Assembly (NCBI GenBank): GCA_018241695.1
Contig: JAFEDH010000016.1
Location: 1 to 36,504, forward strand
From: Pseudomonadota bacterium
GTDB taxonomy: Bacteria > Pseudomonadota > Gammaproteobacteria > Burkholderiales > Rhodocyclaceae
Length of the DNA: 36,504 nt
Direction: 5' to 3'
This document shows positions 8,910 to 17,499 of the stretch, piece after piece. The stretch's first letter is position 1. The number at the start of each line of letters is the position of its first letter. Position numbers and translations under genes: made by a program. The notes beneath the pieces were generated by a model. It was not told the origin of the DNA. It did no database searches and worked only from the letters and a program-made list of their open reading frames with translations.

Positions 8910-10463
8910 ATGGTGGAGCCGGTGTGGGTGTTCGTGCGTGAGGTGGCGAGCGGATTCTGGCGCCCGGAACAACCCTGGGTGGTCGTCCTGGCGCTGATCG
9001 CATGGTGGATCCTGCGTCGCACCCTGCCGCCGGGGAGCCACTATGTGCACCGCCAGACCATGACATTCCTCGTCCTCTGCCTGCTGGGGGAATTGGGAGC
9101 ATCCTTCATGGATGCCATGGGATGGGATCGGGTGGCGGGCTCGCTGGGCGAGTTTTTCATACTGGGTACGGGCATCGCCATGATCCGTTTTGGTGGCCTG
9201 CTGTTGTTCCGGGTCCTGATGCCGGCCTTCCGCTTCGAGACACCACGCATCCTCGAGGACATCACCGTCATCTCCGCTTACGTCGCCTGGGGGATGGTGC
9301 GGCTGCGCATTGCCGGCCTTGACCTGTCGCAGATCGTCGCCACTTCTGCCGTTGTGACGGCCATCATCGCGTTCTCGATGCAGGACACCCTGGGCAACAT
9401 CCTGGGCGGGCTGGCGATTCACCTCGATCATTCGGTCGAAATCGGCGACTGGGTGGTGATCGAAGGCATTTCGGGGCGGGTGATCGACATTCGCTGGCGT
9501 TACACCAAGATCATGACCCGCAATGGCGAAAAGATCGTCATGCCCAACAGCGTGCTGATGAAGAACAAGTTCTCCGTGGTGGGCATCTATGGAGGGAGCG
9601 CGAATGCCTGGCGCCGCTGGGTGTGGTTCAACGTCGGCCTCGACCATGCGCCGCATCGTGTGATCGAGGTGGCGGGGCGGGCTGTGACCGATGCGGAAAT
9701 TCCCAATGTGGCCCGTAATCCCGCGCCCTCGGTGGTGCTGATGGAATTCGGCGCGGGATATGCCCGCTATGCGCTGCGCTACTGGCTGACCGATCCGCTC
9801 TACGATGACCCCACCGATTCCGAGGTGCGCATCCATGTCTTCAATGCCCTGGAGCGTGCCGGCCTCGCCCTGGCACTGCCGGAGGAGGTGCGGCATCTGA
9901 CCAGCGGAAATGCGGAGCAGGCGTTGCCGGAGCGAGAACTGCAGCGGCGCCTTGCGGCCCTTTCGGCGGTGGAACTATTCCACAGTTTGTCCGCGGACGA
10001 GCGCCAAACCGTCGCTGTTGCGCTCCATCCCGCACCCTTCGCCCGTGGCGACATCATGACCCGCCAGGGCGCGGTGGCGGACAGTCTCTACATCATCGTG
10101 GCGGGCGAGGCCGCGGTCTGGCTCGAAGGCGATGCGGGCGGGCGCCATCCGCTGGGTACCCTGTCCGCCGGCGGTGTCTTCGGTGAAATGGGGCTGATGA
10201 CCGGTGCCGCGCGCAACGCCACCGTGATCGCCCGTGACGACGTGGACTGTTACCGCCTGGACAAGGCGGGGCTGGAATCCGTACTCCTCGCCCGTCCCGC
10301 CCTCGTGGAGGATATTTCCCGCATTCTCGCCGTTCGGGAGGCCGAACTGGAAAAGGCCCGGCAGGGCCTGGAGGCCATGCCCCACAGCGGCCATCATGCC
10401 CACCATCACGCCCGGATTCTGGAACGGATCACCCGGTTTTTCGGGCTGCCCAGACCGGACTGA
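8910..10463 (+). CDS. MscS-superfamily channel with C-terminal cyclic-nucleotide-binding domain (bCNG type)
   Basis: A 517-residue inner-membrane protein. Four hydrophobic segments precede an MscS pore/beta region: SAVVTAIIAFSMQDTLGNIL (pore-lining helix), then GDWVVIEGISGRVIDIRWRY and GEKIVMPNSVLMKNKF, all MscS hallmarks. From about 347 to 473 there is a cNMP-binding domain with FGEMGL at 424-429 and Arg 435 in the canonical phosphate-binding spacing, so ligand binding looks intact. A His-rich tail (HSGHHAHHHA) follows. This architecture matches the described bCNG branch, in which the MscS pore is gated or modulated by cyclic nucleotides. It starts 10 bases after the LytTR regulator, suggesting one operon with kinase and regulator. 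It is convergent with ppc. Confidence 0.9.
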   Translation: MVEPVWVFVREVASGFWRPEQPWVVVLALIAWWILRRTLPPGSHYVHRQTMTFLVLCLLGELGASFMDAMGWDRVAGSLGEFFILGTGIAMIRFGGLLLFRVLMPAFRFETPRILEDITVISAYVAWGMVRLRIAGLDLSQIVATSAVVTAIIAFSMQDTLGNILGGLAIHLDHSVEIGDWVVIEGISGRVIDIRWRYTKIMTRNGEKIVMPNSVLMKNKFSVVGIYGGSANAWRRWVWFNVGLDHAPHRVIEVAGRAVTDAEIPNVARNPAPSVVLMEFGAGYARYALRYWLTDPLYDDPTDSEVRIHVFNALERAGLALALPEEVRHLTSGNAEQALPERELQRRLAALSAVELFHSLSADERQTVAVALHPAPFARGDIMTRQGAVADSLYIIVAGEAAVWLEGDAGGRHPLGTLSAGGVFGEMGLMTGAARNATVIARDDVDCYRLDKAGLESVLLARPALVEDISRILAVREAELEKARQGLEAMPHSGHHAHHHARILERITRFFGLPRPD

Positions 10464-10491
10464 TTGCGCGGAACGCGACGAATCCCCGGCG

Positions 10492-13260
10492 TCAGCCGCT
10501 GTTGCGCAAACCGGCAGCGATGCCGTTGATGGTGAGGTGGATTCCGCTCCGGGTCCTTTCGTCCTGATCTCCGCCACGGTAGCGGCGCAATAGTTCCACC
10601 TGCACGTGGTTCAGCGGATCGAGATAGGGGAAACGATTGCGGATCGAGCGCTGCAGCAGCGGATTGGCCTCCAGCAGCGTGTGCTGGCCACTGATTTCGA
10701 GCAGGGCCGCCCGTGTGGCGTTCCACTCCGCCGCGAGACGCGGAAAGATGGCATCGCGCAAGGCGGCATCCTGCACCAGCCCGGCATACTGGGCGGCGAT
10801 GTCGAGATTGCTTTTGGCCAGCACCATGTCCATGTTGGACAGCAGCGTGCGAAAAAATCCCCATTCCCGCGCCATGCGCTGCAGCAGCGGCATCACCCCG
10901 GCGCCACATTCCGCACGCAGCGCTGCCACGGCGCTGCCGAATCCGTACCAGCCGGGCAGCATGAGACGACATTGAGACCAGGAAAAAACCCAGGGAATGG
11001 CGCGCAGATCCTCGATGGCAGTGGTCTTTTTGCGAGAGGCGGGGCGGCTGCCCAGGTTGAGGGCGGCGATTTCGGTAATGACCGTGGATTCCCAGAAGTA
11101 GCGCTCGAATCCGGGCGTTTCATAGACCAGGGCGCGATAGGCGCGATAGGCGTGGCCGGACAGGGCTTCCATGGTGTCGATAAATCCGGGAACGGGATCG
11201 TCATGACGGCGCGGCAGCAGGCTGGCTTCGAGTGCGGCGGCGGCGAGCACTTCCAGATTGCGGCGACCCAGTTCGGGATTGGCGTATTTGGAGGCGATGA
11301 CCTCGCCTTGCTCCGTGATGCGGACTCTGCCCTGCAGGGCGCCGGCCGGCTGGCTCAGGATGGCCTGGTAGGCGGGGCCACCGCCACGTCCGACAGAACC
11401 GCCACGGCCATGGAAAAGCCGCAGTTGCACGCCGTGGCGGCGGAACACCTCGACCAGTTCCCGTTCGGCGCGATACAGCGCCCAGCCGGAGGTGAGAAAC
11501 CCGCCATCCTTGTTGCTGTCCGAATAGCCCAGCATCACTTCCTGCAGGTCGCCGCGGCTGGCGAGCAGGCGTCGGTAGAGGGATAGCGACAGAAGCTTTT
11601 CCATGATGGCGCCGCAGCGCGCCAGATCATCGATGGTCTCGAACAGCGGCACGATGTTGACACCCAGGTGCCCTGAATCGGGCAGCAGCAATCCAGTTTC
11701 CCTGAGCAACAGGGCGACTTCGAGCAGATCGGAGACGCCATCGGTCTTGGCGATGATGACATTCTCGATGGCGCCCGCACCATAGCGTTGCTGGATTTCC
11801 CGCGCCTGGGTGAAGATGGCAAGTTCCCCCCGGGTTTCCGCGCTGTAGTCGACAAAGGGCGATGCCAGCAGACGTGGTGTGGCCAGCTCATCTACCAGCA
11901 GCGTGACGCGGCCGGCCTCATCCAGGGCGGAGTAGTCACATCCCGGACGCGCCACTGCCAGCAGTTCGGCCACCGTGCGGACATGAACATCGGAGTTCTG
12001 GCGCAAATCCACCGGTGCCAGATGCCAGCCGAAGATGGCGACCGCGCAGCGCAACTGGCGCAGACGGCCGTCCGCCAGCAGGGCTCCGCCATGGGTACGC
12101 AGCGAGGCGTCGAGCACATCCAGCTCGCTGGCGAATTCGATCGCATCGGCATAGGCGGGCGCGGCGCCGACGGCCAGGTGGGGCGCTTCCAGCCCGTCCA
12201 GGGTGCGGGCCGTTGCGGCAAGCCGGGCATAGATGCCTGCCAGCGCCCGGCGATAGGGCTCGTCATCGCGGTGCGGACTGGCGTCCGGCGAACTTCGGGC
12301 CAGAGCGGTGAGGGCGGGCGACACCGAGACGATGCGCAGCGAGGGGGAAAGACTGGCGCCGAGGGTGTGCACCTCGTCCAGATAGTGTCCGAGCGCCTTG
12401 CGGCTCTGGGTCTGGAGTGTTTCCACCAGCACGGCTGCCGTGACGAAGGGGTTGCCATCCCGGTCGCCACCAATCCAGGAGCCCGGGCGGAGGAAGGCCG
12501 GCAGGGCCGCGCCATTCCAGCCCGGCACAGTGGCGAGGCGGTCTTCCATCGCGTTGTGCAGGCGTGGCAGTTCCCTGAGGAAGGTCGTGTCGTAGTAGCT
12601 CAGCGCGTTGCGCACTTCGTCCATCACCGCGAGCTGTACGGGCCGCAGGATGCGGGTCTGCCACAGGGTCAGCACGGCCCGGCGCAGGGCTGCGGCATCC
12701 TCGCCGGCTTCGTCGGGGGTCAGGTCCACACGGTCGCGCCGCTCCAGCAGTCCGGTGATTTCACGTTCGCTGTCGAGAATGCTTTTGCGTTGGACTTCAG
12801 TGGGATGGGCGGTGAGTACCGGCGCGACATGGCTGGTGCTGAAATGCGCCTGGAGCCGTTTTGCATTGGCGCCACCGGCCAGTGCCCGTTCCAGGGCGAG
12901 GGCGAAGCTGCCTTCCCGGGGCGGTGATCCGGCCTTGGCATGCGCGCGGGCGCGGCGCAGATGGTGCTGGTCTTCCGCCAGATTGGCGAGATGGGAGAAG
13001 TAACTGAAGGCCCGCACCACGCGCACGCTTTGTGTGGCATCCAGCCGGGCGAGCATGGCTTGCAGTTCATTTCCGGCAGCGCCGTCCCCATCGCGTAAAA
13101 AATGCAGGGACAACTGGCGGATGCGCTCGACCGTCGCGAACGCATCGTCACCTTCCTGTTCGCGCAGGGTGTCTCCCAGCACCTGCCCGAGCAGCCGGAT
13201 ATCGGCTCGTAGCGGCGCATCCTTGTCGGCCGTATCCGGGGTGGCGTCGACGGGTGCCAT
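10492..13260 (-). CDS. ppc: Phosphoenolpyruvate carboxylase
   Basis: A 922-residue enzyme carboxylating PEP to oxaloacetate to refill the TCA cycle. Visible signatures are [13 protein letters not shown] with catalytic His at 152, [26 protein letters not shown], the glycine loop [14 protein letters not shown] and a C-terminus ending LRNSG, where the terminal Gly reaches the active site (NTG in E. coli). The ORF stays open upstream to 13443. The ATG at 13260 gives a normal-length protein; an ATG at 13338 preceded by GGGGAG would add 26 polar residues and is a real alternative. The gene is antisense to its neighbours, sitting between the algZR-channel cluster and hemC. Confidence 0.95.
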   Translation of the reverse strand: MAPVDATPDTADKDAPLRADIRLLGQVLGDTLREQEGDDAFATVERIRQLSLHFLRDGDGAAGNELQAMLARLDATQSVRVVRAFSYFSHLANLAEDQHHLRRARAHAKAGSPPREGSFALALERALAGGANAKRLQAHFSTSHVAPVLTAHPTEVQRKSILDSEREITGLLERRDRVDLTPDEAGEDAAALRRAVLTLWQTRILRPVQLAVMDEVRNALSYYDTTFLRELPRLHNAMEDRLATVPGWNGAALPAFLRPGSWIGGDRDGNPFVTAAVLVETLQTQSRKALGHYLDEVHTLGASLSPSLRIVSVSPALTALARSSPDASPHRDDEPYRRALAGIYARLAATARTLDGLEAPHLAVGAAPAYADAIEFASELDVLDASLRTHGGALLADGRLRQLRCAVAIFGWHLAPVDLRQNSDVHVRTVAELLAVARPGCDYSALDEAGRVTLLVDELATPRLLASPFVDYSAETRGELAIFTQAREIQQRYGAGAIENVIIAKTDGVSDLLEVALLLRETGLLLPDSGHLGVNIVPLFETIDDLARCGAIMEKLLSLSLYRRLLASRGDLQEVMLGYSDSNKDGGFLTSGWALYRAERELVEVFRRHGVQLRLFHGRGGSVGRGGGPAYQAILSQPAGALQGRVRITEQGEVIASKYANPELGRRNLEVLAAAALEASLLPRRHDDPVPGFIDTMEALSGHAYRAYRALVYETPGFERYFWESTVITEIAALNLGSRPASRKKTTAIEDLRAIPWVFSWSQCRLMLPGWYGFGSAVAALRAECGAGVMPLLQRMAREWGFFRTLLSNMDMVLAKSNLDIAAQYAGLVQDAALRDAIFPRLAAEWNATRAALLEISGQHTLLEANPLLQRSIRNRFPYLDPLNHVQVELLRRYRGGDQDERTRSGIHLTINGIAAGLRNSG

Positions 13261-13341
13261 GCTAGAATCCGTGCGGCTTTCCAAGTCCCGTCCGAAGTCT
13301 GTGTGGTCCTTGTTTCCTGTTCCAGTTTTCCCAGCCATCCC

Positions 13342-14280
13342 TTGAACTCCCCGTCCGTTCCGGCGCCCCGGCGCATTGTCATCGCCACCCGCGAATCCCG
13401 CCTGGCTCTCTGGCAGGCCGGACATGTGCGCGATCTGCTGCAATCATTGTATCCCTCGTGTGCAATCGAGCTTTTGGGCATGACCACCCGCGGCGACCAG
13501 ATTCTTGATCGCCCCCTGGCCAAGGTGGGCGGCAAGGGCCTTTTCGTCAAGGAACTGGAAACCGCGCTGCTCGATGGCAGCGCCGACATCGCCGTGCATT
13601 CGATGAAGGATGTACCCATGGTGCTGGGAGACGCGTTCGAGCTGGCCGCCATCGGTCCTCGTGAAGTGCCCCTCGATGCCTTCGTCTCCAATCGCTACGC
13701 CGGTCTGGACGACATGCCGCCGGGTGCGGTGGTGGGGACTTCCAGCCTGCGCCGTGAATCCCAGCTCCATGCCGCCTATCCCTATCTCGCGGTGACCAGC
13801 CTGCGCGGCAATCTGGACACCCGTTTGCGCAAGCTTGATGAAGGCCAGTACGACGCCATCATCCTCGCGGCCGCGGGCCTGACCCGGCTCGGCCTCGGCG
13901 ATCGCATCCGCGCCGTCTTGCCGGCCGAAGCCTCGCTGCCCGCCGCGGGCCAGGGCGCCCTGGGCATCGAGATTCGTGCCGGACGCCCCGAACTGAGGGC
14001 CTGGCTGGCGCCCCTCGACGATCCGGAGAGCGCGGCCTGCGTGCGTGCCGAACGCGCCGTATCGCGCGCGCTGGCCGGCAGCTGCGAAGTTCCTCTGGGC
14101 GCCTATGCCCAGATCCAGGATGGCACCCTGCATCTGCGCGGTTTCGTGGCACGGCCCGATGGCAGCGTCCTCCTGCGGGCCGAACGTCGCGGCCCGGCCA
14201 ATGCGCCCGAGGCGCTGGGTAATGCGCTGGCCGCCGATCTGCGCGCCCAGGGCGCGGATGCGCTGCTGGCTTCCCTGTAG
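13342..14280 (+). CDS. hemC: Hydroxymethylbilane synthase (porphobilinogen deaminase)
   Basis: A 312-residue enzyme joining four porphobilinogens into hydroxymethylbilane. Clear family blocks are [40 protein letters not shown] and [11 protein letters not shown]. The dipyrromethane cofactor Cys is C248 in [12 protein letters not shown] (C242 in E. coli). The TTG at 13342 gives the expected N-terminus and length but has no good ribosome binding site; a GTG at 13303 would add 13 residues. It is first of the hemC-hemD-hemX-hemY run and diverges from ppc. Confidence 0.95.
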   Translation: MNSPSVPAPRRIVIATRESRLALWQAGHVRDLLQSLYPSCAIELLGMTTRGDQILDRPLAKVGGKGLFVKELETALLDGSADIAVHSMKDVPMVLGDAFELAAIGPREVPLDAFVSNRYAGLDDMPPGAVVGTSSLRRESQLHAAYPYLAVTSLRGNLDTRLRKLDEGQYDAIILAAAGLTRLGLGDRIRAVLPAEASLPAAGQGALGIEIRAGRPELRAWLAPLDDPESAACVRAERAVSRALAGSCEVPLGAYAQIQDGTLHLRGFVARPDGSVLLRAERRGPANAPEALGNALAADLRAQGADALLASL

Positions 14281-14371
14281 GCATGGACCGGCTCGATGGG
14301 TGGAACCCTTAGACACCACCGGGGCCGGGTTTCTGGTCGTTTCGGGATGAGCACAATCCGGGGTTCGCGCC

Positions 14372-15160
14372 GTGACTGATCAGCCGCTGGCGGGCCGCCA
14401 CATCGTGGTTACCCGGCCCGCCGGCCAGGCGAGCCATCTTGCCGAGGGCCTGGTTACCCTGGGCGCACACCCCGTCCTGTTTCCCGTGCTGTCGATCCAG
14501 CCTGCCGCGGACCCCGCCCCCCTGCGTAATGTATTGCCACGTCTCGACAGTTTCGATCTGGCGGTTTTCGTCAGCCCCAACGCAGTCGAGCACGCGCTGC
14601 CCGATCTGCTTTCGCAGCGCGCCTGGCCTGCCGCGCTGCGGGTGGCGACGGTGGGGCTTTCCAGCGAACAGGCGCTGGCCCGCCACGGTCTGCGCAATGT
14701 GATCGCGCCACGGCACCGTTTCGACTCCGAAGCCCTGCTGGCCCTGCCCGAACTGCAGGAGGTCGCCGGCTGGCAGGTGCTGGTGTTCCGCGGCGATGGC
14801 GGCCGCGAACTGCTGGGCGAAACACTCACCCGGCGCGGCGCCCGGGTCGAATATCTTTCCTGCTACCGGCGCACCCGTCCGGCATCCGATCCGGCCCCGC
14901 TGCTCAAACACTGGGAAGCCGGCACCCTGGATGCCGTCACCATTACCAGCAGCGAGGGGCTACGTAACCTTCATGCCATGGTGGGCAAGCTGGGCGAGGC
15001 CTGGCTCCGCAGGACACCTACTTTCGTGCCTCATGCCCGGATTGCCGAACAGGCCGTTGCGCTCGGGCATCACCGGGTTGTGCCCACCGGCCCGGGTGAT
15101 GCGGGTCTTCTCGGCGGATTAGTGCAATACTTTGCCCATGACCATGAATCTGCCCGCTGA
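14372..15160 (+). CDS. hemD: Uroporphyrinogen-III synthase
   Basis: A 262-residue enzyme that cyclises hydroxymethylbilane with D-ring inversion to uroporphyrinogen III. HemD is weakly conserved; the supports are the N-terminal block AGRHIVVTRPAGQASHLAEGL, DLAVFVSPNAVEHAL, a mid-protein ARVEYLSCYRRTRP and the DAVTITSSEGLRNL segment, plus position right after hemC. It starts with GTG; no in-frame ATG lies upstream in the 91-base spacer after hemC, which holds no recognisable element. Its 3' end overlaps hemX by 23 bases. Confidence 0.93.
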   Translation: MTDQPLAGRHIVVTRPAGQASHLAEGLVTLGAHPVLFPVLSIQPAADPAPLRNVLPRLDSFDLAVFVSPNAVEHALPDLLSQRAWPAALRVATVGLSSEQALARHGLRNVIAPRHRFDSEALLALPELQEVAGWQVLVFRGDGGRELLGETLTRRGARVEYLSCYRRTRPASDPAPLLKHWEAGTLDAVTITSSEGLRNLHAMVGKLGEAWLRRTPTFVPHARIAEQAVALGHHRVVPTGPGDAGLLGGLVQYFAHDHESAR

Positions 15161-16199
15161 TCCCGCGCCCGCCCAGTCTCCATCCCCGGCATCGCCGCAC
15201 CCGTTGCGGCTGCGCATGCCAGTACTGATTGCCGGCATTGCGGTGATCGTGGTGGGTGGACAATGGATCGATACCCGCATGCGCATCCGTGCGCTGGAAG
15301 AAGAACTGGCGCGGCGTCTGGCGAGCGGCGATGCATCGGTCACCGAGGCGCGTGCGCTGGTGCGGCAGAATCAGGAAACCCTGGCCACCCTGCAGGCGAA
15401 GGTTGGTGCCCTCGATGCCCAGATGGCCGAAGCCCAGAGCCAGCAGGGGGCGCTCTCCGTCCTGTATCAGGAATACTCCCGCAGCCGTGACGAACGTCTG
15501 CTGGCCGAGGTGGAGCAGACCATCACCATTGCCGCCCAGCAACTGCAACTGGCCGGCAATATCGAAGCCGCCCTGATCGCGCTCCAGGGCGTCGACAGCC
15601 GTCTGGCCAAAACCGCGCAACCCCAGTGGCTGCCGCTACGCAAACGGGTCGAACACGACATCGAGCGCCTCAAGGCGCAGCCGGTGGCCGATGTATCGGG
15701 TATGGCGCTCAAGCTGGAAAGCCTGATTGCCAGTGTCGACACGCTGCCCCTGGCGTTCGAGCAGCGGCCCCGTGTCGCGGCGCAGTCGGAAAAGGGTATG
15801 CCAGCGCCGACCGGCTGGCGGGCGGCGTGGGAAGACTTCTGGCGCGAAGCCCGGCAACTGGTGCGCATCGAGCGTGTGGACCGCACCGATCCCGGCCTGC
15901 TGCCCCCCGATCAGGTTTTTTTCCTGCGCGAAAACCTCAAGCTGCATCTGGCCAGCGCCCGCATCGCCCTGCTCTCGCGCAGCGGCCGTGCCTACACACA
16001 GGACATGCAGCAGTCGCGCATGTGGCTGGAACATTATTTCGATATTCATGCACGGTCCGTCGCCTACGCACTGTCCGTCGTGAAATCCCTCGGGGCGGTG
16101 GATGTGGCGCAGGATCTGCCCAGCCTGAACGAGACGCTGGGCGCGGTACGCAATTTCAAGCTCGCCGGTGGCCGTGAGCCGGTCCGCGGGGGGCATTGA
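15138..16199 (+). CDS. hemX: HemX-like membrane protein of the haem operon
   Basis: A 353-residue bitopic inner-membrane protein: a proline-rich N-terminus, one transmembrane helix at about 27-44, a coiled coil at about 48-110 (heptad-like RIRALEEELARRL), then a helical periplasmic domain with the family blocks SVLYQEYSRSRDERLLAEVEQTI and FFLREN-KLHLASARIALL. HemX-family proteins are often labelled uroporphyrinogen methyltransferases because of fusions in enterics, but this one has no methyltransferase domain. A role as assembly partner in haem synthesis is a family-level guess. ATG 15138 is chosen; ATG 15144 is equally possible. It overlaps hemD by 23 bases and hemY by 1 base. Confidence 0.88.
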   Translation: MTMNLPADPAPAQSPSPASPHPLRLRMPVLIAGIAVIVVGGQWIDTRMRIRALEEELARRLASGDASVTEARALVRQNQETLATLQAKVGALDAQMAEAQSQQGALSVLYQEYSRSRDERLLAEVEQTITIAAQQLQLAGNIEAALIALQGVDSRLAKTAQPQWLPLRKRVEHDIERLKAQPVADVSGMALKLESLIASVDTLPLAFEQRPRVAAQSEKGMPAPTGWRAAWEDFWREARQLVRIERVDRTDPGLLPPDQVFFLRENLKLHLASARIALLSRSGRAYTQDMQQSRMWLEHYFDIHARSVAYALSVVKSLGAVDVAQDLPSLNETLGAVRNFKLAGGREPVRGGH

Positions 16200-17368
16200 T
16201 GCGGCTTCTGGTCTGGTTGCTGGCTCTCGCCGCGCTGGCTGTGGGTATTTCCATCGCCGCAGGATACAACCAGGGCTACGCTCTCTTTGTCCTGCCCCCC
16301 TGGCGCCTCGAGCTTTCCCTCAACCTGCTGATCGTCCTGGCGCTGGCGGGTTTTCTCGGACTGCATCTCCTGTTGCGCCTGCTCTCGGCCATGCTGGGCC
16401 TGCCAGCCAGCGTTGCCGCCTATCGCGCCCGGCGACGTCAGTTGGCGGCTGAATCCGCGATGCAGGAAGGGATCCGCTTCATGCTGGAAGGGCGATTTGG
16501 CCATGCCTTGCGGCGTGCGGAAGCTGCTTACGACGCGGGTCATGCCCCCGGTGTGACGGCGCTGCTGGCCTGGCGTGCCGCACATTCGATGGGCGATGGC
16601 AGGCGTGCCGACCATTGGCGCGTCGAGGCACAGCGCCATGACGGCACATCCCGCAGCGCGCGATTGATGACGGAAGCCGATCTGGCATTGAACGATCGCG
16701 ATTTTGCCCGTGCCGCCGCGGCCCTGGCCACCCTGGAGCGTGAAAGCGGTCGTCATATCGCCGCCCAGCGCCTGGCGCTCAAGGCTCACCATGGGCTGGG
16801 GCACTGGCGTGAGGTTCTGCATCTGTTGCGCCGCCTGGAGAAGCATGGCGCCATGACCCCCCTGCAGGCCGGGGTGTGGAAACTCAAGGCGCACCGTGAA
16901 GCGATTAGAGGCTTGACGGACGACCGGGAGGGGCTGGTTGCCTATCTCGGCCAGATACCTGCCGCCGAACTCAAGGATCCGCAACTGGTGTCGGTGCTGG
17001 CCCGGGCGCTGATGCAGGCCGGTGATTGTAATCAGAGCGCGGGCCTGATCGAAAGTGTGCTCGATGACCGGGAGTGGGATTCGGCGCTGGCCGGCCTGTA
17101 TGGGGGCTGCGGAAATGGCGACATTCTGGGCCACATCTCCCATGCGGAGAAATGGCTGACCGATCATCCCCGCGACCATCAATTGCTGCTTACCCTGGGC
17201 CGGTTGTGTCGCCGTCAGAAACTGTGGGGCAAGGCGCAAAGCTATCTCGAGGCTTCCCTGTCGGTGCAGCCCAGCCGTGAAACCCACATCGAACTGGCCG
17301 GGCTGCTGGATTTTCTCGAACAGGGCGCAGCGGCCAATCGGCACTACCGGGCGGCGGCCCTGCTTTGA
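16199..17368 (+). CDS. hemY: HemY-family TPR membrane protein of the haem operon
   Basis: A 389-residue inner-membrane protein with two N-terminal helices (about 2-22 and 38-62) bracketing the conserved GYALFVLPPWRLELSLNLL, then TPR-like helical pairs (AMQEGIRFMLEGRFGHALRRAEAAYD, and the C-terminal PRDHQLLLTLGRLCRRQKLWGKAQSYLEASL). This is the proteobacterial HemY of hemCDXY operons, unrelated to the Bacillus protoporphyrinogen oxidase of that name. Its biochemical role is not settled; coordination of late haem enzymes has been proposed. The ATG overlaps the hemX stop (TGATG). Confidence 0.9.
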   Translation: MRLLVWLLALAALAVGISIAAGYNQGYALFVLPPWRLELSLNLLIVLALAGFLGLHLLLRLLSAMLGLPASVAAYRARRRQLAAESAMQEGIRFMLEGRFGHALRRAEAAYDAGHAPGVTALLAWRAAHSMGDGRRADHWRVEAQRHDGTSRSARLMTEADLALNDRDFARAAAALATLERESGRHIAAQRLALKAHHGLGHWREVLHLLRRLEKHGAMTPLQAGVWKLKAHREAIRGLTDDREGLVAYLGQIPAAELKDPQLVSVLARALMQAGDCNQSAGLIESVLDDREWDSALAGLYGGCGNGDILGHISHAEKWLTDHPRDHQLLLTLGRLCRRQKLWGKAQSYLEASLSVQPSRETHIELAGLLDFLEQGAAANRHYRAAALL

Positions 17369-17499
17369 GCGGAGAGAGGGGCGCGGGAACCCGGAGCGGC
17401 CCCGCCAGCCACGCCAACCACGTGTTGCACTCCATCCCTGTTCATCCGATCGAGCAGCCGGCACGGCATGAAGCAGGGCCGTCCTCCGTAACGCCAGGT
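17369..17499 (+). other. Spacer between hemY and the radical SAM gene
   Basis: A 131-base stretch that is in frame with the downstream radical SAM gene but encodes an unusual Gly/Ser/Pro/His-rich sequence unlike the start of that family. I treat it as untranslated or leader. No terminator or good promoter was recognised. Confidence 0.4.
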
